Translations under genes and position numbers: made by a program | Assembly: GCA_039654915.1 (NCBI GenBank) | Contig: CM077596.1 | Coordinates: 69,255,751-69,319,750, forward strand | Reading direction: 5' to 3' | Length of the DNA stretch: 64,000 bases | DNA from: Aquilaria yunnanensis | Lineage: Eukaryota; Streptophyta; Magnoliopsida; Malvales; Thymelaeaceae | Notes under the pieces: generated by a model | Databases searched by the model: none | What the model was told of the DNA's origin: nothing | Seen by the model: the letters and a program-made list of their open reading frames with translations, nothing else | Shown here: positions 36,118 to 47,232 of the stretch, piece after piece | How positions within the stretch are numbered: the stretch's first letter is position 1 | Layout: the number at the start of each line of letters is the position of its first letter

Positions 36118-37144
36118 TTTAAACGAGTGTGAAGTGCATCTGTGTCCTTTAACCTTTTATTATTATATTATTTTAAATTTTAATTCTAATTTCTTATGTA
36201 AAAAATTTTTAGTCTTAATTATTTTATTTTAGACATTTTATGAATAAAAAAATACCACACAGTATGTCATCATGGGTGATTAGCTATAATGGCACAATGA
36301 AAGAGGGAAAATGATATTGTTCCCAACGAGATACATCTTCCTTGGCAACAGCAGTTGCTGCCACCTAAGCGATCTAAGGGGTGGGGCTGACAATGCGGCA
36401 CTTTGGGCCTGAGATGTCTAGCTGCTGGAGAAGCCCAGGAGTAGTTCATTGGTGGATGTTGGGGTGGCAGGGGAATAAACTGAATAAGGTCGAGGAAACA
36501 GCAAATAGGGCATGTGGTGGAGGGGGTAGGGGCGGGGGTGGAGGGAGGGAAGAAGAATGTGCTAGATAGGGCAGCGACAGCGGCACGAAGGGCTAGGTGA
36601 AGAATGATGGGGAGGTGGTGAAGTTGTTGGAGATTGGCTCATGTGAATGGTTGCTGCTTCTAAATTTCTAGGGGTTATGGAATTGTGTGGTGAATTCGCA
36701 GAGAGCTTAGGGATTCGTGGCTACAAAGGTGGTGGCAAAGGCAACGAATAAAGGGAGGAGGGGCGGAGGAGAAGAAGAGGAACGACGGATGAGGGAAAGG
36801 AAGGGAGGCAAGGAATGACAGATGAGCCAAAGGAGAGAAGAGGAGGGGGAGCGATGGATGAGGGGAAGGGGGAATCAATCTTTTTGTTAAAAAAAAAAAT
36901 TCTTACTTTTTTAAATTTTTAAATTTTTTCTTACTTTTCCATATTATCCATGGCAATTAATTTATTGTGCCACATGGTAAATCGTCCACGCTAGCGTTTC
37001 ATGTTGCATTTTTCATCCATAAAATGTTCAAAATGGAACACTTAAATGAGGTTAGGAATTTTTCATACAAAAAATTGAGATTAGGGTCCAATATGGTATA
37101 ATAATTAAATATTAGGAGCCATAAATGTAATTTACTCATTTAAA
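36118..37144. mobile_element. Decayed inverted-repeat element with purine-rich cargo
   Basis: The ends TTTAAACGAGTGTGAAGTGC and, in reverse, TTTAAATGAGTAAATTACAT are related. Partial inverted similarity continues for about 100 bp, and GGCACAATGAAAGAG / GTGCCACATGG words lie further in. The central 36340-36880 is strongly purine-rich on the plus strand, with a G-quadruplex motif, and has no identified protein. Confidence 0.45.
36517..36549 (+). other. G-quadruplex-prone G tract
   Basis: GG-GGGGG-GGGG-GGGGG-GG-GGG-GGG runs with loops of one to four bases meet the usual G4 rule of four or more G3 tracts with short loops. Confidence 0.7.
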
Positions 37145-37984
37145 GAAAAAATTCAATTAATGAAGGATGTAATAGCCTCTAGAGAGGCTTCAACACTAAA
37201 TTTTAGTGTAGAGTAACCGAAGTGCATTTTGAGAGTTGCCATTGGAAATTGCTTTAATTGCGGAAGATTATGATTCAATTATTCAAATATTAAGGGATAC
37301 AAACTTAGCTATGATATTAAAATGTTGCAATTAAACCTTGAAATTTATCACAATGTGATGTCAACAAAAGTAAGCCATTTTTTGATGCAAGGGACGATTC
37401 TTTTCTCCTCCTTCACTGTTGCGGGGATGAGTAGTCCCTTTAATAGTCAGTATTATGTCTATGTTATTCTTTAAAATCTTTTACATTTGATTTGTAAGAC
37501 ATTATTATAATTTACTTTTAACATGGAGATTAGCATTGAGAGAACAAAAATTGTGGTGGTAAAGAAACAATAGCAAGTATTGGGTTTTTGACAGATCTAA
37601 CCACATAGTGGAGGAGGACACGGGTCTAGATATAAGCTGGAGTCGAATGTTCTGATAGAGGAAGTATGGAGCCAGATTCGTGGAGCAAGACTACTATTTT
37701 TAAATCAACCGAATGCTGGCAATCAAAATTGGGATCAAACTCAACTCAGGCTTGTCTTAAAGAAATTAGAAGTAACCCGCAAATAATTGATGTCTCAATG
37801 CCATTCCTAGGGTGGTTAGGATCAATTTATTGATTTTATTTTCACCTTTAATATTGGGTTTATTTGTTAGTTTATCTAACTCAATGTTGGGTTGATGTCC
37901 AATTTTTGGTGTGTTTGTTGTTTACTTGGGTTGCTTTTTTGGGGTTTCCTCTCAATTTGTAGGTATAAGTCATGTTATTCACGG
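37145..37984. other. Intergenic DNA
   Basis: No gene. Some short open stretches but no protein-like sequence. Confidence 0.4.
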
Positions 37985-38190
37985 AACTAATTTTATTTAA
38001 AAGGTAATATTATGTGTTTGTAATAATCCATTGAAAATACAAAATTTTTTATAATCTTATTAAATTTTTATGAATTTTCTTAGTTAAGACATTAAAAAGA
38101 AAATTTTCATAAAAATTTAATAATATTATAAAAATTTACTTTCAAATGGATTATTACATCTATATAATATTGGCTTTTAAATGAAATTGA
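37985..38190. mobile_element. Palindromic MITE
   Basis: AATTTTATTTAAAAGGTAAT, then GTAATAATCCATTGAAA and AATTTTTATGAATTTTCTT, are answered in reverse by AAGAAAATTTTCATAAAAAT, TTTCAAATGGATTATTACA and GCTTTTAAATGAAATT. The two arms of about 90 bp meet almost directly. A diverged relative is at 19230-19370. Confidence 0.65.
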
Positions 38191-38728
38191 TTTTAGATAA
38201 AAAAGATGTAAAAGTAAAAATAAGTAAGTTGACTTAAGTTAAAGCGAATTAACTTTAAAATTAGAATCAATTTGCCTCTTAGAGCTATAGTCTGTAAGAT
38301 CAGTTTGTAGATGTTGTATGACTAGTAGTAAGATCAGTTTGTAGATGTTGTATGACTAGTAGTTAGTGCCTTAGTGGAATTAATACTCTTTATAAAAAAA
38401 AGACCTACAAATCTCTTACCTGAATATTACCTGAAAAGTTAAGGTACTTATTTCTTGCATATGCATTCAATATTGATCCTTGCAAACTGCAACACAGGAC
38501 ATATATATAATACTATGTACCTATAGCCATTAATAAGTAATACATCAATCAATATATATATATATAACACAAATGTTATATATATTGCAACCGTCGCGTC
38601 GACCACAGAATCGTCTGTCTAAAACTTCGCCGCCGGCGGTGTCCCAGATTGATCAGAGTGGACAATCTCGCTGAAGCAACTGATTGGACAACAAGCATAA
38701 GAAGAAACCCAAGTAGCATATGCAGTTG
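38191..38728. other. 3' flank of the HIPP gene
   Basis: AT-rich with a (TA)n tract near 38553-38568 and a 34-bp tandem duplication (listed). The HIPP 3' UTR is probably within 38590-38728. Confidence 0.45.
38294..38361. repeat. Exact 34-bp tandem duplication
   Basis: GTAAGATCAGTTTGTAGATG plus 14 further bases occurs twice back to back (38294-38327 and 38328-38361) with no mismatch that I can see. Confidence 0.9.
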
Positions 38729-40019
38729 CTAGGAAATGGAGCAAGCGTTCGGGTTCTCGTCGCTGAACAGCTGCGGCGGCGGCGGCATCCTCTCGATCAC
38801 GTAAAGTGGCTGGTAGTAATAAATCATCTTTTTCAAGCCTTCCTCACCTCCCTCGTTATTGCTATTCTCTGAGTCTCCTTCCTTTTTGGCCTTTTCTTTA
38901 CCCTCGCTACCTTCTTCTTTCTTTGCCTCTTCCGGCGGCTTCTCCTCTTCCTTCTTCTCCCCGCCGTCCTCCTTTTTCTCTTCTGCCGGCGCTGGTGCTG
39001 CGTCTCCTGCGCCGGCATCCTTGTTTTCTTCAGGCTTGGGGGGTTCGGGTTCGGGCTCGGGTTGGGGCACGATTCGGGCTTGTTTTTTGGTGCGCCTGTA
39101 AAGGTAATCCACCAGCTTGTTGGCATCCATTGTACCCGTTACCGTCACTTTCCCCGTCGCATGCTCCGTTACAGCCGTTTGTACTCCTGAAATTATAAAG
39201 CACTGATCGTTAGGATACATGACGCAGCAATTTATTAGTAACTTTTTAGAAGCGAATATAAACTAATTATTTCCCATCAACAAGCGAATTTTTGTTCATA
39301 TATATATGCACATGCCTCTCATTTTCAAGATCTTTCGTTTGAGCTGATCGGCACAGGCTTGGCAATGCATATCAACGTTAAGCTCCACAGTGGTCAAACC
39401 ACTCACCTGAACACATATTGATCCAAAATGCTACAGTTAGAAAAATTGAGGGGGCAAATTAAAAACAAAAAAAGGTCGAATTCCGTGTACTAATTGTTAA
39501 CCCACTGTTAAGCTAAATCAATTAAGGAATATACAGTTGCGAGCAAGAGACCTGTGAAGCAACAACTTCCGGCATAGGTTCGCCCTCAGCAGCGGGCAAT
39601 GGGGACAAAACTCTGGCTCCTCTCTTGCTCTTCTTCATGATCCTGCTGCAGACCGCCTGCGGTTCCACAACGCCCTTTATGGTCACATGGTTCTGAGCCA
39701 TGTCGATCGTCACACCCTCCACCCCTGTCTCATCACCCCAACACGATCAGAATCACCACTTTTAACAACGTTCATCAATTTATGGTTCGAAGAAAATCTG
39801 CTATACAAGTTAAATTTAAAGACCTCTGATCTTCATAATCGACCTCTCAATCTTTTTGGCGCAACCGACGCAATGCAGGTCGACGTAGAGAACGAACGGA
39901 GCGGGTGGTTTAGGCTCCACAGGGGGAGGAGGAGGAGCCTCTGTTTTTGGCTCCACCGAGGGCTTCTCCTCCGGCGGCGGCGCCGCCTTGGCCTCTTCCT
40001 GCTTGGCTTCCTCACTCAT
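38729..40019 (-). CDS. HIPP: two-HMA, CaaX-box metallochaperone-like protein
   Basis: This predicts 305 residues from four minus-strand exons: 40019-39824, 39724-39552, 39406-39316 and 39186-38729. It is a heavy-metal-associated isoprenylated plant protein. HMA1 has YVDLHCVGCAKKIERSI (Cys50, Cys53). HMA2 has LNVDMHCQACADQLKRKI (Cys138, Cys141). Both CxxC metal sites are intact. The N-terminus is Pro/Glu/Lys-rich, and the linker before the C-terminus is a long Glu/Lys/Pro tract. The protein ends CSIS, a CaaX box with Cys302, predicting farnesylation and membrane or nuclear-envelope attachment. Introns interrupt each HMA domain at the same place (R|G). The third intron begins GC rather than GT (AGAG|GCATGT), and only this join keeps the frame. 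The family has roles in metal homeostasis and stress. The minus-strand leader is about 50 bases, with ATATACTATAAG near 40061-40072. Confidence 0.92.
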
Positions 40020-40960
40020 TGCGCAGTGCGATCGAGTGTATGGGAAGGAGAGACAGAAGGGTCTTATAGTATATGAGGGAGCTGGAAAACTAGGGGAGAG
40101 ATAATGGAAATGAACGGTGGAATTTAACAGGGATACAAAGTTTTAAAGAGCGTGATTCCTCTGCACATGCAGAGCCACTTAATTAAAATAGTTATATACC
40201 TTACAATTACTATATACTATTGTACTACTTCTTTTGTTTTTTTAATTGGATTTGGAATAATTCTTTTTCAATCTCCAAGGTCGAAGAAGCAAGAGAGAGA
40301 GAGAGAGAGAGAGGCGGGGAGGGGGAGGGAGGCAGTGGAGCGAAGTTGGCAGATTTATACGCAGAGATGATGGCCTGGGTGGCGAAACAGAGTGAGGAAA
40401 AAGTGGCGATTTTGACAGGGACGCTACCTGCATTTTTTCCACCGACTTATTTTAAGGTGAAAAGTGTCAAGTGTCAGTCGTGTTCCCATCTCATCTGATG
40501 TGGATAACACCTGGGATTCTAGTTCTTCTCCCCTCTGCATTCATGTTTTTTACGATTCAAAAAAATGCTTGATAATTTATTATTTTCGTGAAAAAAAAAA
40601 TGCTTGCTTTAATTTATTCTCTAAATAAAATGTACATTCTAGACCCAACAAGAATATATATATAATTTCTTCTGATAAACTTTTGAAATAATGACCTTTT
40701 CTTTTTTTACTAGAAAGTTATGACCCGGCGAAATAGTTGATAAAGCTGCTTCATCTATATGTAGATTTTGTTTTCTGGTTTGAATAAATTTCATAAACTG
40801 TTTCAATCTAATTAGCTTGTTAATATCTGGTGCGTTAGTGATCTATCATTCAGAATTTGACACAATTCTGATGTTAGGCGGCTAATTAGTTACAATTTCG
40901 ACACCTATTTATGTTGTTCAAACTGGAATGCAGGTGAAGTTGCCCAAATGTTTGGTCCGC
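40020..40960. other. HIPP upstream region
   Basis: Contains a (GA)n microsatellite at 40292-40313 that runs straight into a G-rich block (40313-40332), then AT-rich DNA. There is no gene. Confidence 0.5.
40292..40332 (+). repeat. (GA)n microsatellite with adjoining G-rich block
   Basis: About eleven GA units run into GGCGGGGAGGGGGAGGGAGG. The G block fits a G-quadruplex pattern only loosely (one tract has two G). It lies about 270-310 bp upstream of the HIPP start codon. Confidence 0.8.
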
Positions 40961-40971
40961 GTGTACAAAGG

Positions 40972-41420
40972 GGTAAGTATAATGTGCACATTATCCCTTA
41001 TATTTATATATATTTGTATTCCATAACTAATTTTTATATTATAAAATAAATGTAAACAAATCAAATATCATATTCTTAAAATTAGAAATATGTACAAATT
41101 AGTTACTAGATAAGTACAAACTCGATATACAAATAAAGTAAGAGACCTATACAAATAATATGTGACATATGTATAAACGAGATCATAGATATATTTCCAG
41201 TAGTATATACCGGTTCAATGTCTCATAAAAACACAGGTGCCAATAGGTCAAATTCCATTTCTCATTAAAATTTAATATATGTATAAATCGGATGACAAAT
41301 ATGTATAAAATTTGATGTATAAAGTAAGTGATATGGATATGTACAAAAATTTTATAATATATGTACAAATAAAATTAAATATATGTTACAGATATATTCA
41401 ACATTATGCCTATAATTTAT
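40972..41420 (-). mobile_element. AT-arm element family, copy 3 (partial)
   Basis: GGTAAGTATAATGTGCACAT followed by TATCCCTTATATTTATATATA matches the end of the copy at 28895 (GGTAAGCCTAATGTGCATTC). The following TACAAATCGGATGACAAATATG-type words are collinear with that copy. The other end is missing or lost next to the CACTA-like element. Confidence 0.5.
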
Positions 41421-41819
41421 CTTGTATGTCATAAATTTATAATTATTTATAAATATTTGCCCTGAACTTATCATTATTTCTTCTCAATATATATCTAAGA
41501 AAACATTAGAGATTTATTTAAAGAAAGGTTAAAAGATAAAGGGAAAAAAGGGTTTCATGCTAAACCCTTTAAGCCTAGCCACTGCTGCCACACAAGAAAA
41601 AATCTAAAAAATAACTGAAAATAACAATTAAAAGTCAGTCGCAAGAATTTTTGGTTACCCTTCATTCATTCTTAAGTGGCGTTCATTTTTTTAGCGACCG
41701 AAACGTTCAATTGTCATCTAGTCAATCTCTTCACGGTGGTTGTTCTAATCAAAATTTTAAAAGTTAGTCACTTAATTCTTTTTTTATTTTGATTTCTGCA
41801 TAACTTTCTTTCTCTATTG

Positions 41820-42540
41820 TTTATTTTGCTTCGTAAACTGAGAGAGGCAGAAAGAATCGCCTCATCTCCTTCCCTTCTTCCTCTGCCATAAACCTCCGGA
41901 CGATCTCATCTCTCCTCACCAACCCTTTTTTAGGCAACATCTCATTCGGATGGCAATCCCCATCTCCTTCGTGAACATCGATCGTCTTCGTCAATGGTGA
42001 TATCCCCATATTCTTCTGTTGGTTGTTTCTCTAAAGGTCAATGTGGGAGAGAGCAAAGGTCGAATCAGCGAATGGTGGGAGGGAGCAGAGGTTGGAAACG
42101 GTGCGGCAGAGGAGAGATACTTAGAGGTGGGGCGATGAGATCTTATTTTCTTCTTTCAATTTCTGACTCCTGGTGGTGGCAGTGGCAACAGTTTGACTGT
42201 GTTTTTCACGGTCAACAACAGAAGGGCTCGAGCTGGTTGGACCAGAGGTAGCAATTGACCCAGTCCTACTTCTCACAACAGGAGCGAGGGAGGGCACTGA
42301 ACGGCTTCTGGAGAGGCGTGATAGGGGTGATCCGGCTTTTGGGAATGACCGTGAGTGGTTTTGGAAGATGGCAAAGGACAACAAGGGCCGAATTGAGGAG
42401 GTTTGGTGGCGAGATGGACAGAGCAACCACTTCTCTGTTTCTGGGTAATTGTGAAAATTGTTCTTCTCTGCTTCTTGGGCATTGCTGAAAATTGTTCTTC
42501 TCTGTTTCTCGACTATTGTTGAAAATTGAAACCAATATAT
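41820..42540. other. GC-rich cargo with a 35-bp tandem repeat
   Basis: Open frames occur on both strands but none resembles a known protein. From 42420 to 42530 the unit GAAAATTGTTCTTCTCTG-TTCT with a variable tail repeats about three times at 35-bp spacing. It may be captured host sequence. Confidence 0.45.
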
Positions 42541-43119
42541 GTTTATCACGCTTGGGTTCTCTCTCTTTTGATCAAATTTTTGTGTCTTAAGTGTTGATTT
42601 CAATTTTTTATTTTGGTTTCTCTTTGTTCTGGTAAATGGAAAAGGCAACCAAAAGCAAGATAGAAAGAGAACAAAAGGATGCAAGATAGAAATAAAAAAA
42701 TCAAATCAGATGTTAGAATCTTGTTATGAGCGACTGAATGGTTTCGGTCGCCTAAATCCACGGCTTACACAATTTAAGCGACTGAATATTTCAATCGCTC
42801 TCAATTAGCGCTATGTAAAAAGCGACTTAATATTTCAATCGCCTGTTAGTCATTTCCTCTGATTGATTATGGCTGGAAAGTTAGTCACTTTTACGTTATA
42901 AAACCAATGCAAAATCATAACTAAAAATAGTGACTAAAAGTCAGTTATTGGGCATTTCAGTCACTAATTAGTTTGAGTTAAAAAGTTCATTTTTTTTTTG
43001 CGACTAACATGTGATTGAAACTTTTAGTTATATAAATGTTAGTTGCCTTTCAGTTGCAAATGTTTAAAAGATTTTACTGCGGTCGTTCTTTAATCATTTT
43101 TTTAGGTATCCAATTTCCC

Positions 43120-44410
43120 TGGTCCTCTTTAAGTTCCTAAGTTGATTTAATAATTTTGGACCTTTTGGGTTTCGGTTTTTTTAGAGTCTAGGATATGTGT
43201 ATTAGGTTTTTTTTTTTTAGGGTTTGAATTTTTTTTTTTGGATTTAGGGATATAGAATTAAGATTTAGAGTTTTTAAAGGATTAAGGGTATTGGACAATG
43301 ATTTAGGGTTTGATATTTTTTCTTTAAGGTTTAGGGTTTGAAATTAGTATAGGGTTAGGGGTATTAATTGAATCAATTTAATATTAGGGTTTTGAGATTT
43401 ATTTTAGGATTAAATTAGAGCTTTTATGATTAATTAGGGTTTGAGAATTTTTTAGGGTTTAGGGATATATATAGAATTAAGATGGTTTAAGGGTTTTTAA
43501 TTAATTATTTGAAATTTAGAGTATGAGATTTGCATTTAGGGTATATATATATATATAAAAATTAAGTTTAGGGTTTAGGGTTAATGATATAATTTAGGTT
43601 TAGTGTTTAGGGTTTGTATTTAGGGTTTTGGATTTAGGTTTGCGTGCAGAAGGTTTTAGGGTTTAACTATTAGGCTTTGTATTTAGGGTTTAGGTTTTAA
43701 GGTTAATGCGGTAATTAATTAGGTTTGGGGTTTAGGGTTTAATTAATAGGGTTTGTAAGGGTTTAGGGTATAATTAGGGTTTATTAGGTTTTAATTAGGG
43801 TTTGTATTTAAGGTTTAGGGTATAATTAGAGTTTAGGGTTTGATTAAGAGGGTTTGTATATTTTGGGTTTAGGGTTAATAGTAGTGAGGTTTAGGGTTTA
43901 GGATTTAATTAAGGTTTAGGTTTTAATTAGGGTTTGTATTTAGGGTTAATGGTAGTTAGGTTTAGGGTTTAGGGTTTAATTAATGTTTGGGTTTCAATTA
44001 AGGTTTATATTTAGGGTTTAGGATATATAATTAGGGTTTAGGGTTTAGTTAGGGTTTAGGTTTGTAATTACATTTTAAGGTTTAGGGTTTAATTAATTAG
44101 AGTTTAGGTTTTAATTAGGGGTTGTTTTAAGTGTTTAGGATTTAGGGGTAATGGTAGTTAGGTTTAAGGTTTAGGGTTCAATTAGTGTTTGGGTTTTAAT
44201 TAGGATATATATTTAGGGTTTAGGGTTTAAATAGGGTTTAGGTTTGTAATTACATTTTAGGGTTTAGGATTTAATTAATTAGAGTTTGTTTTATGTGTTT
44301 AGGGTTTAGCGGTAAGGAATTAGAGTTTAGGGCTTAATTATGGTTTAGGATTTAATTATATATGTAGTTAGGGTTTTAGGGTTTTCTGTATATATGAAGG
44401 GTTATTTAGG
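43120..44410 (+). repeat. Degenerate TTTAGGG (plant telomere-type) array, copy 1
   Basis: TTTAGGG, TTTAGGGTTTAGGG and variants (TTAGGGTTTAATTAGGG, TTAGGGTTTGTATTTAGGG) dominate about 1.3 kb, always with the G-rich strand on plus. It is not a clean telomere. It includes a higher-order unit of about 202 bp seen twice (GGTAGTTAGGTTTAGGGTTT at 43951 and GGTAGTTAGGTTTAAGGTTT at 44153). It ends at a CA microsatellite (44420-44443). Confidence 0.85.
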
Positions 44411-44929
44411 GTTATACTATACACACACACACACACACACACAATCGTATATACACATATATTTATATTTATATTTATACTATATACTATATATCTTTAT
44501 ACATTACTATCATGAAAATATAAAGTAAAAAACTAGAAAAACGATGAACTTCGCAATTGAATTACGACTAAACTCATTTGATTGGTCAATTGAATTCATG
44601 TGTTTAGCGACTGAAAAATTCAGTCGCTAATTTCCGTTTCATTTCCGACTGACCTACTCAATAACTATACCCGAGGCTGATGTTTCACATTTCTTTTCCC
44701 GACTGAGTTGCGACTGAAAAAGAGCTTTTTAGTGTGTTTAGTGTGTTTAGGGTTAATTAATTGTATATTAGTGTGTAGGGTTTAAGGTTAATTAATAGAA
44801 GATTAGTGTATTTAATGGTATATTAGGGTTAATTAATGGCAGATTAGGTTATCGCCATAGTCGAATAGATTTTTATTTATAGTAGTTTTAGGTTAATCAA
44901 TGGTCGATTAGGGTTAAATAGAAAATTTT

Positions 44930-46690
44930 AGGTGTTTAGTGATTCGGTGAACTTTACTGATTTCAACAAAGTTTCCAATGGGATTCAGCAGATCACGATG
45001 GCATTGTATAGGAGTTTTTGATGTGATGCGCAAAAGTTACAAGAATAAACTAAATAATGTGAGGATTGATGTGATTGAGAAGCACTTAGCTGCAGACTTT
45101 TACGCCACCAAAGACTATACACGTCTTATTCCATTCTGTCCAACTAATGTTTTGCCTAGCAATTAGGTGCTTTTATACCACCATTGGGCCTCAGATCAAT
45201 GGAAGCACAAGAGCAAGGTCATGAAAAGCAATAGGGTATACTATGTTTATTTAATGACAATATTTTTCTTAATTCATAAGTACCTATCATTACTTGCATA
45301 CCCTAATCACCTATTTTGAGTATCTTATAGCTTGGCAAGAATGTGCCTAAGGGTTTAGTGGGGCCCAAACATTCTTTGGGTTCATAAACGAAGTAGATGG
45401 CTTGGGATAAAATGGTAAGATTACTAATCTTTGAAACAAAAAAGTTTTTATTTAATTTTAATTTTTATGTTTTACTTGCACTTGTTGTTAGTTTGTTTTT
45501 TCGTGAAATAGGTGAAGGATGGCAAGACCATAACATTCGGAGATTTTGTTAGGCGTATGTCGACGAAGAGAGGATTAGGCAAGGTGGAGGAGAGTTTCTC
45601 ATAAGCTCAGATAGATGCAACAGTAAATTTTGTATATATTTAATTAATTAACATTATATTGATATTAAATTTATACAATCTTTTACTATTAAGTAACATG
45701 CTATTAATATTAGGAGAAGTATGACTCGAAGCTGAAACTGAAGTATGGGTCTGATCCATCCAAGTATCCAGAGTTTTGTGAAAAGTGCTGGAGTCGAGTT
45801 GTTGGTGGTTGACACAAGTGAGTGTGGACGAGGGTCCCGCAGATGATGGCCTTCCCATTATGCACATTTTGAGGTAGTCATTTAAACTATTAAAATGCCT
45901 TTACAATGTTTATTTATTAATTCTTTATGTTACATTCCTATTTAGGGCTCTTCGGTAGACTAGAATGAGCAACTACGTGAGGAGAACGCCACACTTAGAG
46001 CTGAGTTATGTGTTGTTCATGAGACAATGAAGCAGAGGATAGAGGAGAGGATGCGGACAATGGAGTCTCAGATGGATACGAGGATGGACGCGAGGATGCA
46101 GATGATACTACAGTCTCAAGCAGGCTCCATGCTCATGGCTTCACTGACATTGACCCTCGGCCAGATGCAGTCTCATGGCAACCTGCCACAAGGTATTGAT
46201 CCTGGCTTAGTAGCTAGAGGGTCTGGAGGAGCAGGATCCTATCATCCACCCTCCGGACCATCTTCGGGGATGGTAGGATTTCAACCCATCCCCACTAGGC
46301 CGCACTTAGGGATGTTGGGATTCCATCCCTCACCTTTGCATCCTATCCCGCTATGTCAGTACCCCAGCATGTGCTATAGCCGACAATTTATCAGCCCCCA
46401 TCGGAATTGAGTGGCCTGATATTGGGATCACATACATGACTCATGTGCATGGCGAGATAAAGCATCCATCAACATCGGTTGGGCGATCACATGGATTACA
46501 CATGACACACGAGCATGGTAAGACGCAACAGTCTTACATTCTAGATTTATCCTGGATGTAGTCCCAGCAAGCCCAACATGGCAGTCAAGTACCCGAGACT
46601 CAGCCTATCCCGAACAGATGTAACGGTGATGTTTTTGAGCAGTAGACTTAGGATCCTACAGCCCAGTATCTCATTTTGGATTACACTCGT
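44930..46690 (+). pseudogene. Decayed CACTA ORF of the plant transposase (Ptta/En/Spm, Transposase_24) type
   Basis: Exon-like pieces in several frames give LLYHHWASDQWKHKSKVMKSNR-like sequence (the W..pef..kS..nk.NR signature of Transposase_24), then VKDGKTITFGDFVRRM, then KYGSDPSKYPEFCEK followed by RVVGG. They are separated by AT-rich introns. The last piece (about 45955-46410) is a coiled coil (ENATLRAEL, then IEERMRTMESQMDTRMDARM) followed by a Pro/Gly-rich tail. Premature stops and frame changes make it non-functional. The assignment is by motif order only. Confidence 0.55.
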
Positions 46691-47232
46691 TATCTTTAGT
46701 GTAATTACTTATGTAACAAAATTGTACTATGTTGACTTTTAAATTTTGGTATGTATGTTGACTCTTATATTAATCTAAATGTATTTTATTTAAATTTTAA
46801 TTTCATTATTTGAATATTTTGTTATTCATAATAATTTAAATAAGTTAATATTCATACAAATTTAATGTAACGATCAATTACATAAAAAATGAAATAAATA
46901 ACCAATTAAATTATATAATATTAATTAAATAACCATTATATTACATTAAAGCATATTCTTAAAAAAAAAAACACCATTAGTCGCTTTGCAATCGATATAT
47001 TAGCGACTGAATTGGTCAATCACAAGGTGTAAGACCGCCTTTAAAATTCGTAACTAATTCTTAACTGAAATTTTCAATCGCTTTTTGTAGTCGATATTCA
47101 GTCACAAACTAATTATTGCAACTTGGAAAAATGCGACTAAAATTATTAGTCGCGAAGCAGTCACTTATTTGCAATATTGCAACTGAACTGAGACTAAACT
47201 TTTAGTCACGATTTGGAATATGTGTTATAGTG

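Larger units (their letters stand above)
41589..47232 (+). mobile_element. CACTA-like (En/Spm) element(s), copy 1, with telomere-like array
   Basis: The right terminus reads, in reverse, CACTATAACACATATTCCAA and pairs with the left terminus of the copy at 55342 (CACTACAACACAGATTTTAA). Subterminal words of the GCGACTGAAA/TTTCAGTCGC type occur in both orientations at 41630-41720, 42730-43050, 44560-44720 and 46980-47210, as is usual for CACTA elements. The left border is uncertain. A CACACAAGAAAA end (41589) and a second possible end near 42886, collinear with copy 2, suggest two abutting or nested elements. Contents in order: GC-rich cargo (41820-42540), subterminal repeats, a telomere-like array, a CA repeat, a decayed transposase region, and an AT-rich right end collinear with 57770-58230. 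Confidence 0.65.

Noticed and set aside
38806..39198. 130-codon plus-strand frame
   Set aside because: Antisense of the Glu/Lys-rich HIPP exon 4, produced by its biased codons.
42121..42684. 187-codon minus-strand frame
   Set aside because: Spans a 35-bp tandem repeat and low-complexity Ser/Arg sequence in transposon cargo; no family resemblance.
43120..44410. Chromosome end (true telomere)
   Set aside because: The TTTAGGG units are heavily mutated, interspersed with other words and bounded by CACTA-type sequence and unique DNA on both sides. It is an internal array.
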